64,000 nucleotides of DNA. It comes from Triticum aestivum (Eukaryota; Streptophyta; Magnoliopsida; Poales; Poaceae). The notes under the pieces are model-generated. The model made no database searches and was not told where the DNA came from. It saw only the letters and a program-made list of their open reading frames with translations. Position 1 is the stretch's first letter. Every line of letters begins with the position of its first letter. Where the stretch lies: positions 137,428,979-137,492,978 of the forward strand of contig NC_057809.1 of the NCBI RefSeq assembly GCF_018294505.1, read 5' to 3'. The position numbers were made by a program, and so were the translations under genes. Shown here piece after piece: positions 24,490 to 36,055 of the stretch.

Positions 24490-24670
24490 AGAGTTCTTGA
24501 GGGTGACTCCGCCAACATACTTCACTCTTATCATTTTGGCAAAAACAAGTGCAATCAACTTCCACATCTTGCACTAGTTCAAGGAGTCACAAACCCTCTT
24601 GTTGGTAAGACAAGGGACAAGGTAACCTAATGCTTTCATAGACATCATCTTGTGTGTGCATCACTCTATG
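24490..24670 (+). other. Barbara-like internal sequence after gag
   Basis: About 180 bp of non-coding internal sequence ends at CTATG, the target site of the next insertion. Confidence 0.7.
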
Positions 24671-25325
24671 TGTAGGGGATATACCCCGCGGTGTAAACCG
24701 ACCGGAAGTTAACCCGGCCGAACTTGGCGGTTTATCTGAAGACCCCGCTAACACTTGGCGAGTTACTAGCGACCCGCCCTGACCTGGCGGTTTACAAGCA
24801 ACCCACCTTGGTCATTATGACTCACTGGTGATCCGGCGTGCGGGATCGATGGATGACAAGGCCCAAAGCCCAGAAGGTCGGTTCACGTTTAACGGTGGGC
24901 CGGTTTAAGAGGAAAGACATGAGGAACATTATCTTACAAGGAGCTAAGACCTGGACTTGTATCCGGTTTGTATTAGAGATAGACTAGTCCTAATCCTAAT
25001 AGGACTCCACATGTAAACCGCCCCTTCAACATATATAAGGAGGGGTAGGGTTCCCCAAAAGGGGACAAGATTCACAAGTTCCACAAGTCGGACAAGTTAG
25101 GTTTAGACAATAGCTCTCAAGTTAGAGCACTCTTGTAACCGTGATCATCATCATCAATATCAATGAAGCAGGATGTAGACTTTTACCTCCACCGTGAGGG
25201 GCTGAACCTGGGTAAAACATCGCGTCTCTCGTCCCCCTCAACCCCTCTCAAGTTACCACATAGATGCGTTGGCCTCGCGACTAAGTCCTGACACTAAGGA
25301 CATTTGCCGTGACAATTTCACGACA
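24671..25325 (+). repeat. 5' LTR of the unnamed non-autonomous element
   Basis: 655 bp, from TGTAGGGGATATACCCC to TTTCACGACA. A TATA-like ATATATAAGG is near 25030. It matches 30592-31246 along its whole length with about two dozen differences, many of them transitions. Confidence 0.92.
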
Positions 25326-25327
25326 GT

Positions 25328-25346
25328 TGGCGCCCACTGTGGGGCC
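25328..25346 (+). other. Primer-binding site of the unnamed element
   Basis: TGGCGCCCACTGTGGGGCC starts two bases after the LTR. The TGGCGCC start is that of a tRNA 3' end complement; I cannot fix the tRNA. Confidence 0.65.
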
Positions 25347-27940
25347 TGCGCACAGTGGTGTTGAATTCTTGAAGGGATTTCTAAAGGGATTGAGAAGCTT
25401 GCAATTTTTTGGAAAAAGAATCATTGCAGAAGGATTACAATCAGATTTGATACTCATCTGAGATTCAAGAGAGATTAAAGTTATGACCCGTTTGTAGCCA
25501 CAAGTCGCCGAGATCAACAGAGCCACCGCAAATCGCCAAGGAAACAATCACGGGCATGTTATCATGGTTTCCACATGAAGACTATGGTCAAATCAAACTT
25601 GACCCAGGGAAGGACTTGGACGCAGCCACAACCCGGATCTGAGCCGACTCGACGCACTGCATCCCGCCTGATCGATTTACTGCCTTGCGGTGCGCACAGT
25701 GGGAACGTGTCGAACCGCCCCGCAGTGGAGCTGGTTGTGGACATTGACCCAGATCTCTGCCTCTTGTGCTGTGGCCCGTCGCGATCGAGCCACCCGGCCT
25801 CCGTCGCCTCAGCTTTTCCTGCTGCCGTCCCAAACACGGCCTCGCCGTTTTCCTTCAGTCGTGAGCCATCTCAAAACGGCCATCGTCAGGTTAGGTTCAG
25901 AAAGGAGAAAGAATAAGAGGAAAGAACACTACTTGGAGGAAGACACGGATTTGAGTCAGCATAGCCGTCTACAACCCGGAAAAGCGAACGTGGGCACGGC
26001 CTCCACTGGTGCGCCGCCGCGGCCGCGGCCACGGCGATGGCCTCGCAGCCAGCCACCTGTCTCCGATGCCTCGCCGGTCCACCCTAGCAATCGCGGCCTC
26101 ACTCCGCCTCTGCCTCGGCCGAGTCACTGTTACACCAGTGCGTCACAGCCGCCCCATAAACCGGCCACGGACCAGCTTCGCTCTCGAGTTGCCGTCACAA
26201 TGCTCGCTTCTGCCGAGGCTGAGTCCCTGTCCGATCTGAATCGGTTTCCAAAACCGCTGCGGTCTTGCCTCGTTTCGCCCGCGCGGCCTTCGAGCCGCCC
26301 TCGTCTTCATCGCCAGTAAACCGCCACGGGTTCAGCCATCGCTCTGTGCTGTGGCTTCACCCCTATCGACCCGACCAGCCATGACCCGCTGCCGCACCTT
26401 TAGGCCACAACCTTGCCTTCACCGCGGCCGGTTCCACACCTTGCACCGTCTCACGCTGCCGCCACAGCGTCCCGCCGGGCCTCCTACCCGCTGCCGACTG
26501 CTTCTACTCGAGTCGCTGAGCCAATGCCTCTGGGGCTGGCCTCGCCTCCGCTGTCGCTTGCCGCCAAACCGCCCGGCCGCCTCACGCTGCTGATGATGAA
26601 TCGCCACTTCTGACGCTGGGCATGCAGCATGTGCTAGTGCTACTTGGTTCAGTAAATGGCCAAGACTATCGTGACAATGGAGCTCGCACCTGTAGCGGTG
26701 ATGTATGTCGCAGGGTCCGCATAGCCGGGGGAGTGTAAAGGATTTCGTCCATGGGACCTGAGTTTCGGAGTTATAACGTACCAGGACCAAAAAGGAGTTT
26801 ACGATGCAAGTCAAACTTCCGTGGACCTTTGGAAAAAGTTATTAAGCACGCCATGCCAATTGCCATGTGCTACTTTGGACTTACTAAGAAAAAAGAAAAG
26901 GGGCGGATTGTTTCCCCATGTGGAGATCTCAATCATGCTGGGCAATCAAAGACAAGAGAGCTAGTACTGCTACTCATTTTCAACGGTATACATCAGATCA
27001 ATTCCTTTGAGAAAAGTCAAAGCACTAAGGTGCATTATCCGGCATCAATATCCGCCTTATCCGGCAAAAAATCAGGTGCTATTTTGTCAATGTTTTTCAT
27101 CACATATATTAATTTATTCGAAAAACAATTATTTTGTCCTGCAATATTTTGATGCAGGATAATTATTTATGACAAGGGTATTGTTATACCGCGGACATGA
27201 AGCGCGTGCCAGCATAATTTTGTACTAGCATTCCCCCGGGCCATACTGCTTGATGATACACGTGCGTGTACAATGCCACGGCCGACTTATCTGTCTGAGC
27301 CGCCTCTGATGCTGCGGTCGTCTTTGTCGTCCGTCTCTCGCGGCCTGGTCTACATCAACATACCGGGCCGCACTTGTCTGGACGAACTGTTTATGGACTA
27401 TGAGAAAGTCACTACTTGGGAAGCCCGCCTTTCTTCCCACAAATTGGAGGCAAATTATTATCAACCGTCGTCTGCACTGGATGGTTCAATGGACATGCAC
27501 ACAAGTCTCCGCTACTACAGTTTGGTTAAACTTCAAGGATCCAGTTGGAAGGAACCATTGGCCGAGTTGCTGACACGGCTCATACGGGATCATTTGTAAC
27601 CCGTCGCAGTCACCTCAACCTTCTGTGGGTTCACATCATGCTGTCAACACCAATGATATACAAGTTATGCCGGTTTATATCACGGTCAAATATGGAGAAT
27701 CTCAAGCCAACTCCTCGAGTCACCTTGAGACTTGGGGGCTACAATGATATGACTTAGCAAACGTTGCCGGTTTTCAGTGAAGTCAAGAACCCCAATACGT
27801 TGGAGGGAAAGATAACCCGGTCCCGGATTCACATCGTGCTGTCAGAAGATTTCTGGATTAGAAAGTATATGACAGTTACAAAATCTCGGCTGAATGAAGA
27901 AGTTTTGGGTCATCAGAAAATGATTCCGGTTTACAATCCG
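25347..27940 (+). other. Interior of the unnamed element, GC-rich and non-coding
   Basis: From 25690 to 26620 the sequence is GC-rich and gives open frames of up to 209 codons on the plus strand and 131 on the minus. These are low-complexity (Arg, Pro, Ser-rich) with no domain. From 26750 on, AT content rises and no long frame is found. If a gag once existed here it is not recognisable. Confidence 0.6.
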
Positions 27941-28175
27941 GTATAAGGGAAATTTGTTCTCCGACAAAGCTCCGAAGCTCTCAAATCCGGTTTAAGAATT
28001 TCCGGTTCAAAAAGGAATTAACTTCTCGCAAGTTCGAGTTTAAGGGCCGTCAGAAAATTTCCGGCTGAAAATGAAGATTCCGGTTTAAAATTCGGTTCAA
28101 GGGAAAGATATCTCCCACAAAGCTTTGAAGCTCTCAATATCCGGTTCAAGATCCCGGTTCAAGAAGAATTTATCT
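27941..28175 (+). repeat. Diverged direct repeat rich in CCGGTT
   Basis: Segments at about 27960-28020 and 28110-28172 share ACAAAGCT, GAAGCTCTCAA and CCGGTTCAAGA blocks. The unit is roughly 150 bp and diverged. Confidence 0.65.
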
Positions 28176-28392
28176 GATGCAAAAGTAAAAAATTGCGGAA
28201 GAGGACCTGCTGCCATGATGCGCGGTTCAAACATGGGTATCCCGCCTTACTGGCCTGACATATTATTGATCACATGGGGGCTTCTGCTTCATAAAGCGGG
28301 GTCTCTGTTCTTTTACATCATGTGTGGTTACACGGAGTTGTTCTAAAGCGGCTTCCAGTTTACCCCTTGAGTTCGCTTTGCTAAAAGCATTG

Positions 28393-28690
28393 TGTTATAT
28401 CACTTGGAGGATTGGTCGTGTCCGAACCAATACCATACCTCCTGATAGGTGAGAGCCACCAGATCACTTGGGGACTTGGTCATGTCTGAACCACTCATGC
28501 CTCTTGATCGGCCTAAGGCCACATAATCACTTGGGGGCTTGGTCGAACCCAAACCATCGCCATGCCACTTGGTCGGCATAAATGCCACGGTTTCATTTGG
28601 GGACCTGGCTGACTAAAACCATAGTTACACTTAACGGGAGCTTGGTCATGTTCGGCCATGGTAACGCCATTTGATCAGCTCAAATAAACC
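28393..28690 (+). repeat. Tandem repeat, about 65-70 bp unit, about four to five copies
   Basis: Each unit contains a form of CACTTGGGG(G/A)CTTGGTC followed by GAACC or ACC and GCCA blocks. Start points are near 28397, 28465, 28528, 28592 and 28630. The minus-strand open frame over them repeats a PSDxVAL motif, a by-product of the array. Confidence 0.7.
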
Positions 28691-29129
28691 TTTTTTGCAA
28701 ACAGTTTTCTCATTGCTTTTGCTTCGCACTTTTCTTTGCAAGATACTTTTTTCTTTTCTATTGCATTTTTTTAAACCGACAAAGTTTTCAACCAATCAAT
28801 TGACGGAACACAGTTCATGTCAATCCGGAGACTATTTGCCCGGTTTGATCCTTGTTGTTAACATCCTCTTATGGAGTAAACTGGTGTTTATCACAGCCCG
28901 ACACGGTTTTATCATAAACCGGCACAATATGGAAGGAGTTATCAGTACTCAAGATTTGGGTTATCACCCTTACTAAAAAAAGCTGGTAAAACCAATAATG
29001 TGATTCAATGTCACAGGTATGACATATTTCATATTTGATTATTCTTAAGTGCAGCCTTGGTTATAAACCCGGGTTATATGTTGGGCATTATGACCCGTCC
29101 GGCGGTAAACCGCCAGGACACTTTAAACT

Positions 29130-29265
29130 TGTTGTATGCAGAAACAGGTTTGTTAAACCGGCCTGGCTTTAAGACAATAAGTCGCCAGTGTATAATGAGA
29201 AATTATCCGGTGTTCGTTAAACCGGCCTGGCTTTTGACTAGAAGTCACCAGTATATATTTGGATT
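29130..29265 (+). repeat. Direct repeat with AAACCGGCCTGGCTTT core
   Basis: The block TTAAACCGGCCTGGCTTT followed by an AGTC(G/A)CCAGT segment occurs at about 29154 and again at 29217, roughly 63 bp apart. Confidence 0.65.
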
Positions 29266-29474
29266 GCGTCATTGGAATCATGCGCTCATAAATCATTGGA
29301 TTATATTATTCAAATCTTCAAATAGCCAAACTGGCTGGATTTTATTATGGTTATCAATAACCAGTATTATGATTAAGGTTTTCAAAGTCACTTTAGCGCA
29401 ATGGCTATTATATTATCAATGGATATGGTTTATTCTACAATGAAAGGAATAATCCCGAGTCGTTGCAGGCTTAC

Positions 29475-30125
29475 AACCCGGCACTTGGGGGCTACATTAT
29501 TCAAATTGAGATTACAGGCAAGTCTCATGTCGCTGCAAGCATGCACCATGACACTTGGGGGCTAATGCAAAGTCATTTTTACTAGTCTTATTGAAGACCC
29601 GACACATCATATTATAATGAGCCGGCCCTTGGCGGCTACCAATTGCTCATGTCAACAATTCAAGGTACACAAGTTTTCGTCCATAATATTGAAGGATTCA
29701 TTGTTCAGTTGGTAAAGCACAAAACTCTTAACCTTGTGGACGTGGGTTCAAGCCCTACGATGGAAGCTACATTATAAGATGTTATTTTCATTGAAGTATA
29801 TATCAAGTCCCGGTTCAGTATTATCTTACTAAGCCGGCCCTTGGGGGCTACACATCACTACTCAAGTCTACATGATTATATTTATAAAGTCCCTGCTAAT
29901 TATTACATAATGACCCGGCCCTTGGGGGCTACACTGATTGAAGTTTTTATAAGAAATTGCAAGTCCCAGCTTGCTGCAAGCATGACAACCCGACACTTGG
30001 GGGCTACATATATGGAATATTCAGTTTTGAGATGAACAAACCGAATTTCTTCAAGGTTGAAACACTTATCGGAGCAAGTCTTAAGTTATCACCATGTTCT
30101 CCTCTTAAGACTTGGGGGCTACAGG
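29475..30125 (+). repeat. Array of PPT-like CTTGGGGGCTA motifs
   Basis: CTTGGGGGCTA recurs near 29486, 29555, 29835, 29922, 29996 and 30110, usually after a CCGGC or CCGAC block. A further copy at 30580 is the actual PPT before the 3' LTR. Related copies occur at 27730 and 28530. Confidence 0.8.
29694..29767 (+). tRNA. Degenerate tRNA-Lys(CUU)-derived sequence
   Basis: The stretch contains a D-arm like GTTCAGTTGGTAAAGC, an anticodon loop CTCTTAA with CTT in the anticodon position, and a T-arm like GTGGGTTCAAGCCCTAC. These match the layout of plant tRNA-Lys(CUU). The acceptor stem no longer pairs and the anticodon stem has mismatches, so it is a pseudo-tRNA. It lies inside the non-coding interior of an LTR element, among the PPT-like motifs, in the same strand sense. 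Confidence 0.75.
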
Positions 30126-30591
30126 TATTATGCATATAAAGGAGGAACATGTTCATTTTATTAGTTTTGAGCAAATCAGGAAGATCAATTACATGACCCG
30201 GTGTCGACAACAATTATGACCCAGTGCCATCAATATTTATAAACCAGCCATTTTGGTAATATTAAACCGGCAAGTTTTACATCTTCAAACCGGCTGAATA
30301 TCAGATAAGTATTTTCAGACCCATATTTCTTAAACCGGTGCTTTGGAAGCTGAGTCAAAGGAGTTATTCTTCACAATATTTCTCGGTGACAAACCAATGT
30401 CGGCAAATTGATTATGAAGCTGGTCTGTTGACCCGAATTTCTCAGAAGGAGGAAATAACAAGGACTTAAGGATGATCAGGTACCGGTTTATAAAAATTCT
30501 TAACCCGGAGCATAACCTGTCAAATTTGTTCTTGTGTTTATTTTGCAGCATAAGTTACCATGAATAAATCCAAGCTAAACTTGGGGGCTAA

Positions 30592-31246
30592 TGTTGGGGA
30601 TATACCCCGCGGTGTAAACCGGCCGGAAGTTAACCCGGCCGAACTTGGCGGTTTATTTGAAGACCCCGCTGACACTTGGCGAGTTACTAGTGACCCGCCC
30701 TGACCTGGCGGTTTACAAGCAACCCACCTTGGTCATTATGACTCACTGGTGATCCGGCGTGCGGGATCGACGGATGACAAGGCTCAAAGCCCAGAAGGTC
30801 GGTTCACGTTTAACGATGGGCCGGTTTAAGAGGATAGGCATGAGGAACATTATCTTACAAGGAGCTAAGACTTGGACTTGTATCCGGTTTGTATTAGAGA
30901 TACACTAGTCCTAATCCTAATAGGACTCCACATGTAAATCGCCCCTTCAACATATATAAGGAGGGGCAGGGCTCCCCAAAAGGGGACAAGATTCACAAGT
31001 TCCACAAGTCGGACAAGGTAGGTTTAGACAATAGCTCTCAAGTTAGAGCACTCTTGTAACCGTGATCATCATCATCAATATCAATGAATCAGGATGTAGG
31101 CTTTTACCTCCACCGTGAGGGGCCGAACCTGGGTAAAACATCGCGTCTCTCGTCCCGCTCAACCCCTCTCAAGCTACCACATAGATGCGTTGGCCTCGTG
31201 ACTAAGTCCTGACACTAAGGACATCTGCCGTGACAATTCCACGACA
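30592..31246 (+). repeat. 3' LTR of the unnamed non-autonomous element
   Basis: 655 bp, TGTTGGGG to CACGACA, preceded by CTTGGGGGCTAA and followed by the CTATG duplication. Confidence 0.92.
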
Positions 31247-31251
31247 CTATG

Positions 31252-32828
31252 TCTATGGATATCCTTGTTTGTTCCTTGTGGGACTAACCCGTGTAGGTAT
31301 TGGAAGTGCAACTCACTCCAAAGGACTGCTCCAAATGATCTACATCAACATTGAGCATCCACATCTTCAACACCTACATGAAGTCATCATCGACAAAACC
31401 CAAGTTTAGTTCATCCCTCTTAGGGGGGATCTCACATCTAGGGGGAGCTTTACTCTAAGAATTGAGCTAAAGCAACTCTAATGGTGTGAACACAACAACG
31501 CTTTATGTAAAAGTGGTAACCCCACTTGTGCTTAAATGACGAGTATGACCTATGATCAAATGTTCTCATTTGACTCCTAAGTCAATATACTCATATATAG
31601 ATGACCTAGTCATCGCCAATTGCTTGATAGATGCTAGGATTGGTTGTGCATGCTTTGCCACATATTGCATTTGCCATTTTATTGTGTGAGCATGTTGGTT
31701 GCATAGTTTACTCATTCGAGGACATCCACTTGTTGTTTTGATTGTTTGGTTCCTTTTTCTTTTGCCAAGTGGATGGACAAGAATGCCTAAGAACCTTCTC
31801 TAGCTATCTATGCTTTTCTTGTCTCAAACTCTATTCATGCTACATCACAAAGTTTGATCAAGTCAGATTCGAACCACTCTGTGTGAGGAGCACTCGGAGT
31901 CCCCGATTCGTCATAGACTTAAACTTCCAAAACTTCTTTGTGCGTTTCGGTCTGACCGATTCATCCATTTCGGTCATACCGAGATCACTATGTCGATCTA
32001 GCTTTTCAATCTCGGTGCAACCGATTTGAACTTTTCGGTCACACCGAGTTGCAGTAACTGCTTGCAGTTATGCATCTCGGTGCCACCGAGTTGTTCCACT
32101 CGGTCACACCGACAGGGTCAGGCTATATATATCCCCGGGGCCAAAATTTGGAAAATTGTACGAACCCCTTCGCCCGTGCTCAGCCTGCTCTGCCTCCTTG
32201 GGTCTCCAGATCATCCTCCTCATCGCCAGTTGCCTCCCGCCGCTGGTCTCCGCCTCCGTCAATGGGAATCGTCTCCACCGTTGCCGCCGTAGCAGGTCCA
32301 TCGCTGCACTTAGGGTATGGACTTGATCCTTGTGCTAATCCCCCTCCGATTCCTAGTACATTGTTTTGCCATGTATCTTGTCACGATTGAGATCACTCAA
32401 TCCAGCGAAATCACTCTGTAGTTTAGTCGTGGATTGAAAATTTAGTGTTAGGTTTCCGCCGAAATCATCTCAAACCAACCGAGTTGTTGAAATCGGTTCC
32501 ACCAATTTGGCTAAGGCCATTGCACATGTGATTCTCGGTCTGACCGAGAATTGCAAATCGGTGTGACTGAGTTCAATACTTTGTGAAACCCTAGCAGTCT
32601 CGGTGCCACCGAACTATGACTCGGTCTGACCGAGTTCACTAGTTTAGGTTCCAAAAGCTGCTTCAGTATCACTGACTTTTCAAATCGGTAGATCCGAAAT
32701 GCTTTCTATGGAAAACTAAAACTAAGTTTTTGACTCATTCTTTTGCAAAAACCTCTGTACTTTGTGATGCTCATCCAATCTACCTCATCTATAATCTATT
32801 CACAGGGTCTGCTGTCAGTGTTTGCATC
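31252..32828 (+). other. Barbara-like internal spacer between gag and the env-position ORF
   Basis: About 1.6 kb where an autonomous copia element would carry pol; no protease, integrase or RT motif is found. A GGGGGGATCTCAC/AGGGGGAGC purine-rich pair lies near 31425-31450. From about 31940 to 32700 the CGGTxxxACCGAG-type motif seen in the LTR recurs about fifteen times. A TATATATAT stretch is at about 32124. This could be an internal promoter for the following ORF. Confidence 0.6.
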
Positions 32829-34880
32829 ATATCAGATTAGAGTGACAGTCAGAACAAGTCTGAGGAGCAAGTTAACATGAGTGAGGGCACTAGTCCCTCT
32901 AGCAGCTTTGATGAGGGAAGCGGGAGTACACCCAGCAACTTGCCTAAGGCAGCCACCAGGACCAGAAAGAAGAGAACCTCAGATTCTGAGGATGAGGACT
33001 ATGTGGTTGTTGAGGAAGAGGCCACCTCAAAGAGGAAAGTCCTGAAAAAGGAATATGGCACAACTGCTGCCACTAAGCCAGGAATGAAGCAAAAGGTTCC
33101 TGCCAAGAGAGTTCCCATGTCAAAGGCCAGAACATCCACTCAAGAGACTTTGGGATCTGCACCCAAAGAACAGGTTGTGGCAGAGAAGAAAAGGAAGAAA
33201 AGGGTCAAGAAGACCACTGCCAGAGTGCTTGGCAGATCATCAACTGAAGAAGAGGAAGAGGAAGAGGATGCAGCACCAGCACCCAAAGCTCGAAAGCTTA
33301 TGGGAGATGCTATAAGGGCAGGGGTTGCTCCATCTAAGCCCAAAACTGCTCCTAAGACTGCTGCTCTAGCTCCAAAGCCAAAACCCAAGAGGAGCACCAG
33401 GAACATCCCTGCTGAGGAGAAGAACAAGGCCCTAGTGCCTCAAGCTGCTGAAGAAGAAGATGATTCTGCTGTTCTGAGAAAGTTGAAGCCCAAAATTCCA
33501 GATCAGAATGATGCACACCCAGTTGTAGAGAATATGAAAATCAGGAAGGATTCAGGATTAAGGCTATGGAGAGAGTCTGATCCGTATGCCACCAGGAGAA
33601 GGACTGCTGTGGACTACAGGTTCCATACAAAGGAACAACAGGACTTCTATGAGACTATTTTACTTGAAAAGAAGCCCATAGTGTGTGACATGAGATGGGT
33701 TGATTGGAAATTCATTAAGGAAAATGAGGATCACTTCCCTGGTGTATATGACAACTTCAAGGCATGTGGAGTTGATGAGTTTGTGGCTCAGAAGCTCACA
33801 AAGTGGAATGATGAGTTTATTATGCAGTTCTACTCCACAGCTCATTTCTACCCAGATGGAAGGATTGTCTGGATGTCTGAAGGTACTAGCTACCAGTCAA
33901 CGGTTGAAGAATGGGCAAAATTGATCAATACTCCCGAGGAGAATGAAGATGACTTGGATGTCTATGCCAAGAAGAAGAAGGATCACAACACCATGGCACA
34001 TATGTACAAAGAGATCCCAGATGCTGCTCTTGAGACACACAAGTTTGGATTAGTACATTACCTTCTGTCAGGTTTGCCAACAATCAACTGGATCCTCAGG
34101 CACACTCTCTTGCCAAAGTCAGGTGATCACAAGATGATCAGAGGCCATGCAATTAACCTGCTTCACATATTTGATGTGACTCAAAAGTTCAAAGTCGTGA
34201 GCCTAATTGTGGAAACCATAAAGAGAACGGCTGCAGATCAGAATAGAAGTTGTGGGTATGCCCCACAGATCCAGGAGCTAATCAACTCCAAGATGGGCAC
34301 TGGCACATATCTCTTGGACAAGGAACACATGCCCATCTACCCAGACTTTGAGGACAACACTATGGTGATGGATGAGAATTAACCATCTTCTGTGCAAGCA
34401 CAAGCAAAGAGGGAGAAGGCAAGGACTGAAAAGGCTGCAAAGATGCCAACCATTGATGAGGCATCTCAGTATCTTCTGAAGAGCAAGCAAGATCATCTTG
34501 GATACTTGATTGCCTTCGCTCTGAGGATTGAGAAGGGATTGGTCACCCTGACTCAAAACCAGGAGAGCTTGGACAGGATCATGGAGCAAAAGTTCTATGA
34601 TTTAGATGTGAAGGTCACTGAGATCCAGTTAGTCGTTGAGCAACTTCAGGATGAAGTGCAGGAGAAGAAGGGCAAGTCTACCACTAATGCTTTTGCTAGA
34701 GTGCCCAGAGGACAGAGATCTGCTGCAGTGTCTCTTACAGACACCAGAGCAACTTCATCTGCACCAGCTACAGCTTCAGTGCCACCAGCTCCAGCACCCA
34801 CTCCACCAGCTCCATCTACATCAACTGATGTGTTCGTCCTTGGAGTTTTATCTGCACCACCACCTGAAGATCAAGCCTGA
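32829..34880 (+). pseudogene. Env-position ORF of Barbara-like element 1 (Transposase_32-like)
   Basis: The frame spans 684 codons. Residues about 20-240 are Lys/Glu/Ala/Pro-rich and probably disordered, with basic KKRKK-type patches that could act as nuclear signals. Residues about 250-520 form the conserved part (RRTAVDYRFHTKEQQDFYET, FYPDGRIVWMSEG, EEWAKLIN), which resembles the plant transposon protein family Transposase_32 from memory. A coiled-coil and Pro/Ala-rich tail follows. Damage is light: the start codon reads ATA, a TAG is the fourth codon (32838), and a TAA is at 34380. The minus-strand copy at 61781-63844 has ATG and coding sense at those positions. I see no convincing membrane segment. 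Confidence 0.75.
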
Positions 34881-35398
34881 GAGTTGATCTAGCACTATGC
34901 ATTTTTATGAACTTTTTGGTAACTTGTTGCCAAAGGGGGAGAAAATGTATAGATCATAGGCTTCGAGAGAGAGTGTTGCTCTTTGTTCTCTCTTATTGTT
35001 TGGTGGTTGAACTTTGTTATTTTCTTGTTTGAGATACTTTATGCTTTTGCGTGATACTTGGATGATCATGTGTTTGATCATATGTTACCTTAATGCTTGT
35101 TGGATGACATTATCTTTTTATATCCCCATATGATCATTCACTTTGCTTGGTGATGAGTGCATGTATTTAATTATTATCATTTTGAGCGCTCCACCAAGAT
35201 GTATGTGACATGGAAGAGTAACCCATGATCCTAACTCATTGTGCATTTGCAGTTCAAAGCAAATCTTAAACTATGCACAAATTTAGGGGGAGCTCTTGCT
35301 TTTCACATACTTCTCAAAGCGACAGTGTTTTCACTCTTATTATCATTTGTCGAAGCTTTGATCTATATGTTTTCATCAATTACCAAAAAGGGGGAGAT
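34881..35398 (+). other. Barbara-like 3' internal region with repeated PPT-like runs
   Basis: Three purine runs occur: AAAGGGGGAGAAAATG near 34933, TTAGGGGGAGC near 35283, and AAAAAGGGGGAGA directly before the LTR at 35399. Multiple PPT copies are a trait of Sirevirus elements. Confidence 0.75.
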
Positions 35399-35584
35399 TG
35401 AAAGTGCAACTATCCATAGGTGGTTTTGGTAATTCCTAACAACATATAGCTCATTGAGCTAATGCTATTTCAAGATTAATATCTCAGGAAAGCTCAATGA
35501 TTGGCATGGCATGGATGAGAAAAGTGGACCCCTCAAAATGCTAAGGACAAAAGGATTGGCTCAAGCTCAAAGATCAAGACTCTA
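35399..35584 (+). repeat. 3' LTR of Barbara-like element 1, first piece
   Basis: The first 186 bp of the LTR, matching 9605 onward, ending in CTCTA where the Fatima-like element enters. The rest is at 44677-46180. Confidence 0.92.
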
Positions 35585-36055
35585 TGTCGGTGTCAAAACT
35601 GGCAGATCTCGGGTAGGGGTCCCGAACTGTGCATCTAGGCGGATGGTAACAGGAGACAAGGGACATGATGTTTTTACCCAGGTTCGGGCCCTCTCGATGG
35701 AGGTAAAACCCTACTCCTGCTTGATTAATATTGATGATATGGGTAGTACAAGAGTAGATCTACCACAAGATCAAGGAGGCTAAACCCTAGAAGCTAGCCT
35801 ATGGTATGATTGTTGTTCGTCCTACGGACTAAAACCCTCCGGTTTATATAGACACCGGAGAGGGCTAGGGTTACACAGAGTCGGTTACAATGGTAGGAGA
35901 TCTACATATCCGTATCGCCAAGCTTGCCTTCCACGCCAAGGAAAGTCCCTTCCGGACACGGGACGAAGTCTTCAATCTTGTATCTTCATAGTCCAGGAGT
36001 CCGGCCGAAGGTATAGTCCGGCTATCCGGACACCCCCTAATCCAGGACTCCCTCA
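35585..36055 (-). repeat. Fatima-like copy 1, 3' LTR (element sense is minus)
   Basis: 471 bp from TGTCGGTGTCAAAAC to GGACTCCCTCA. A minus-strand TATA-like CTATATAAAC maps to 35842-35851. Flanked on the left by CTCTA at 35580-35584. Confidence 0.92.

Larger units (their letters stand above)
24671..31246 (+). mobile_element. Non-autonomous LTR retrotransposon, unnamed, no coding domains
   Basis: A complete 6576-bp element flanked by CTATG (24666-24670 and 31247-31251). LTRs of 655 bp begin TGTTGGGGATATACCCC (TGTAGGGG in the 5' copy) and end CACGACA. A PBS-like TGGCGCCCACTGTGGGGCC follows the 5' LTR, and a PPT (ACTTGGGGGCTAA) precedes the 3' LTR. The 5.3-kb interior shows no gag, RT or integrase motif. 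It holds GC-rich sequence, tandem repeats, a tRNA-derived segment and multiple PPT-like motifs. By eye the two LTRs differ at about two dozen positions. Confidence 0.88.

Noticed and set aside
25690..26319. 209-codon ORF in the unnamed element
   Set aside because: Compositionally biased, no domain, and overlapped by other open frames; kept only as non-coding interior.
28393..28690. CRISPR-like spacing of short repeats
   Set aside because: The units are diverged tandem repeats in a plant LTR element with no cas genes; a CRISPR array is not plausible here.
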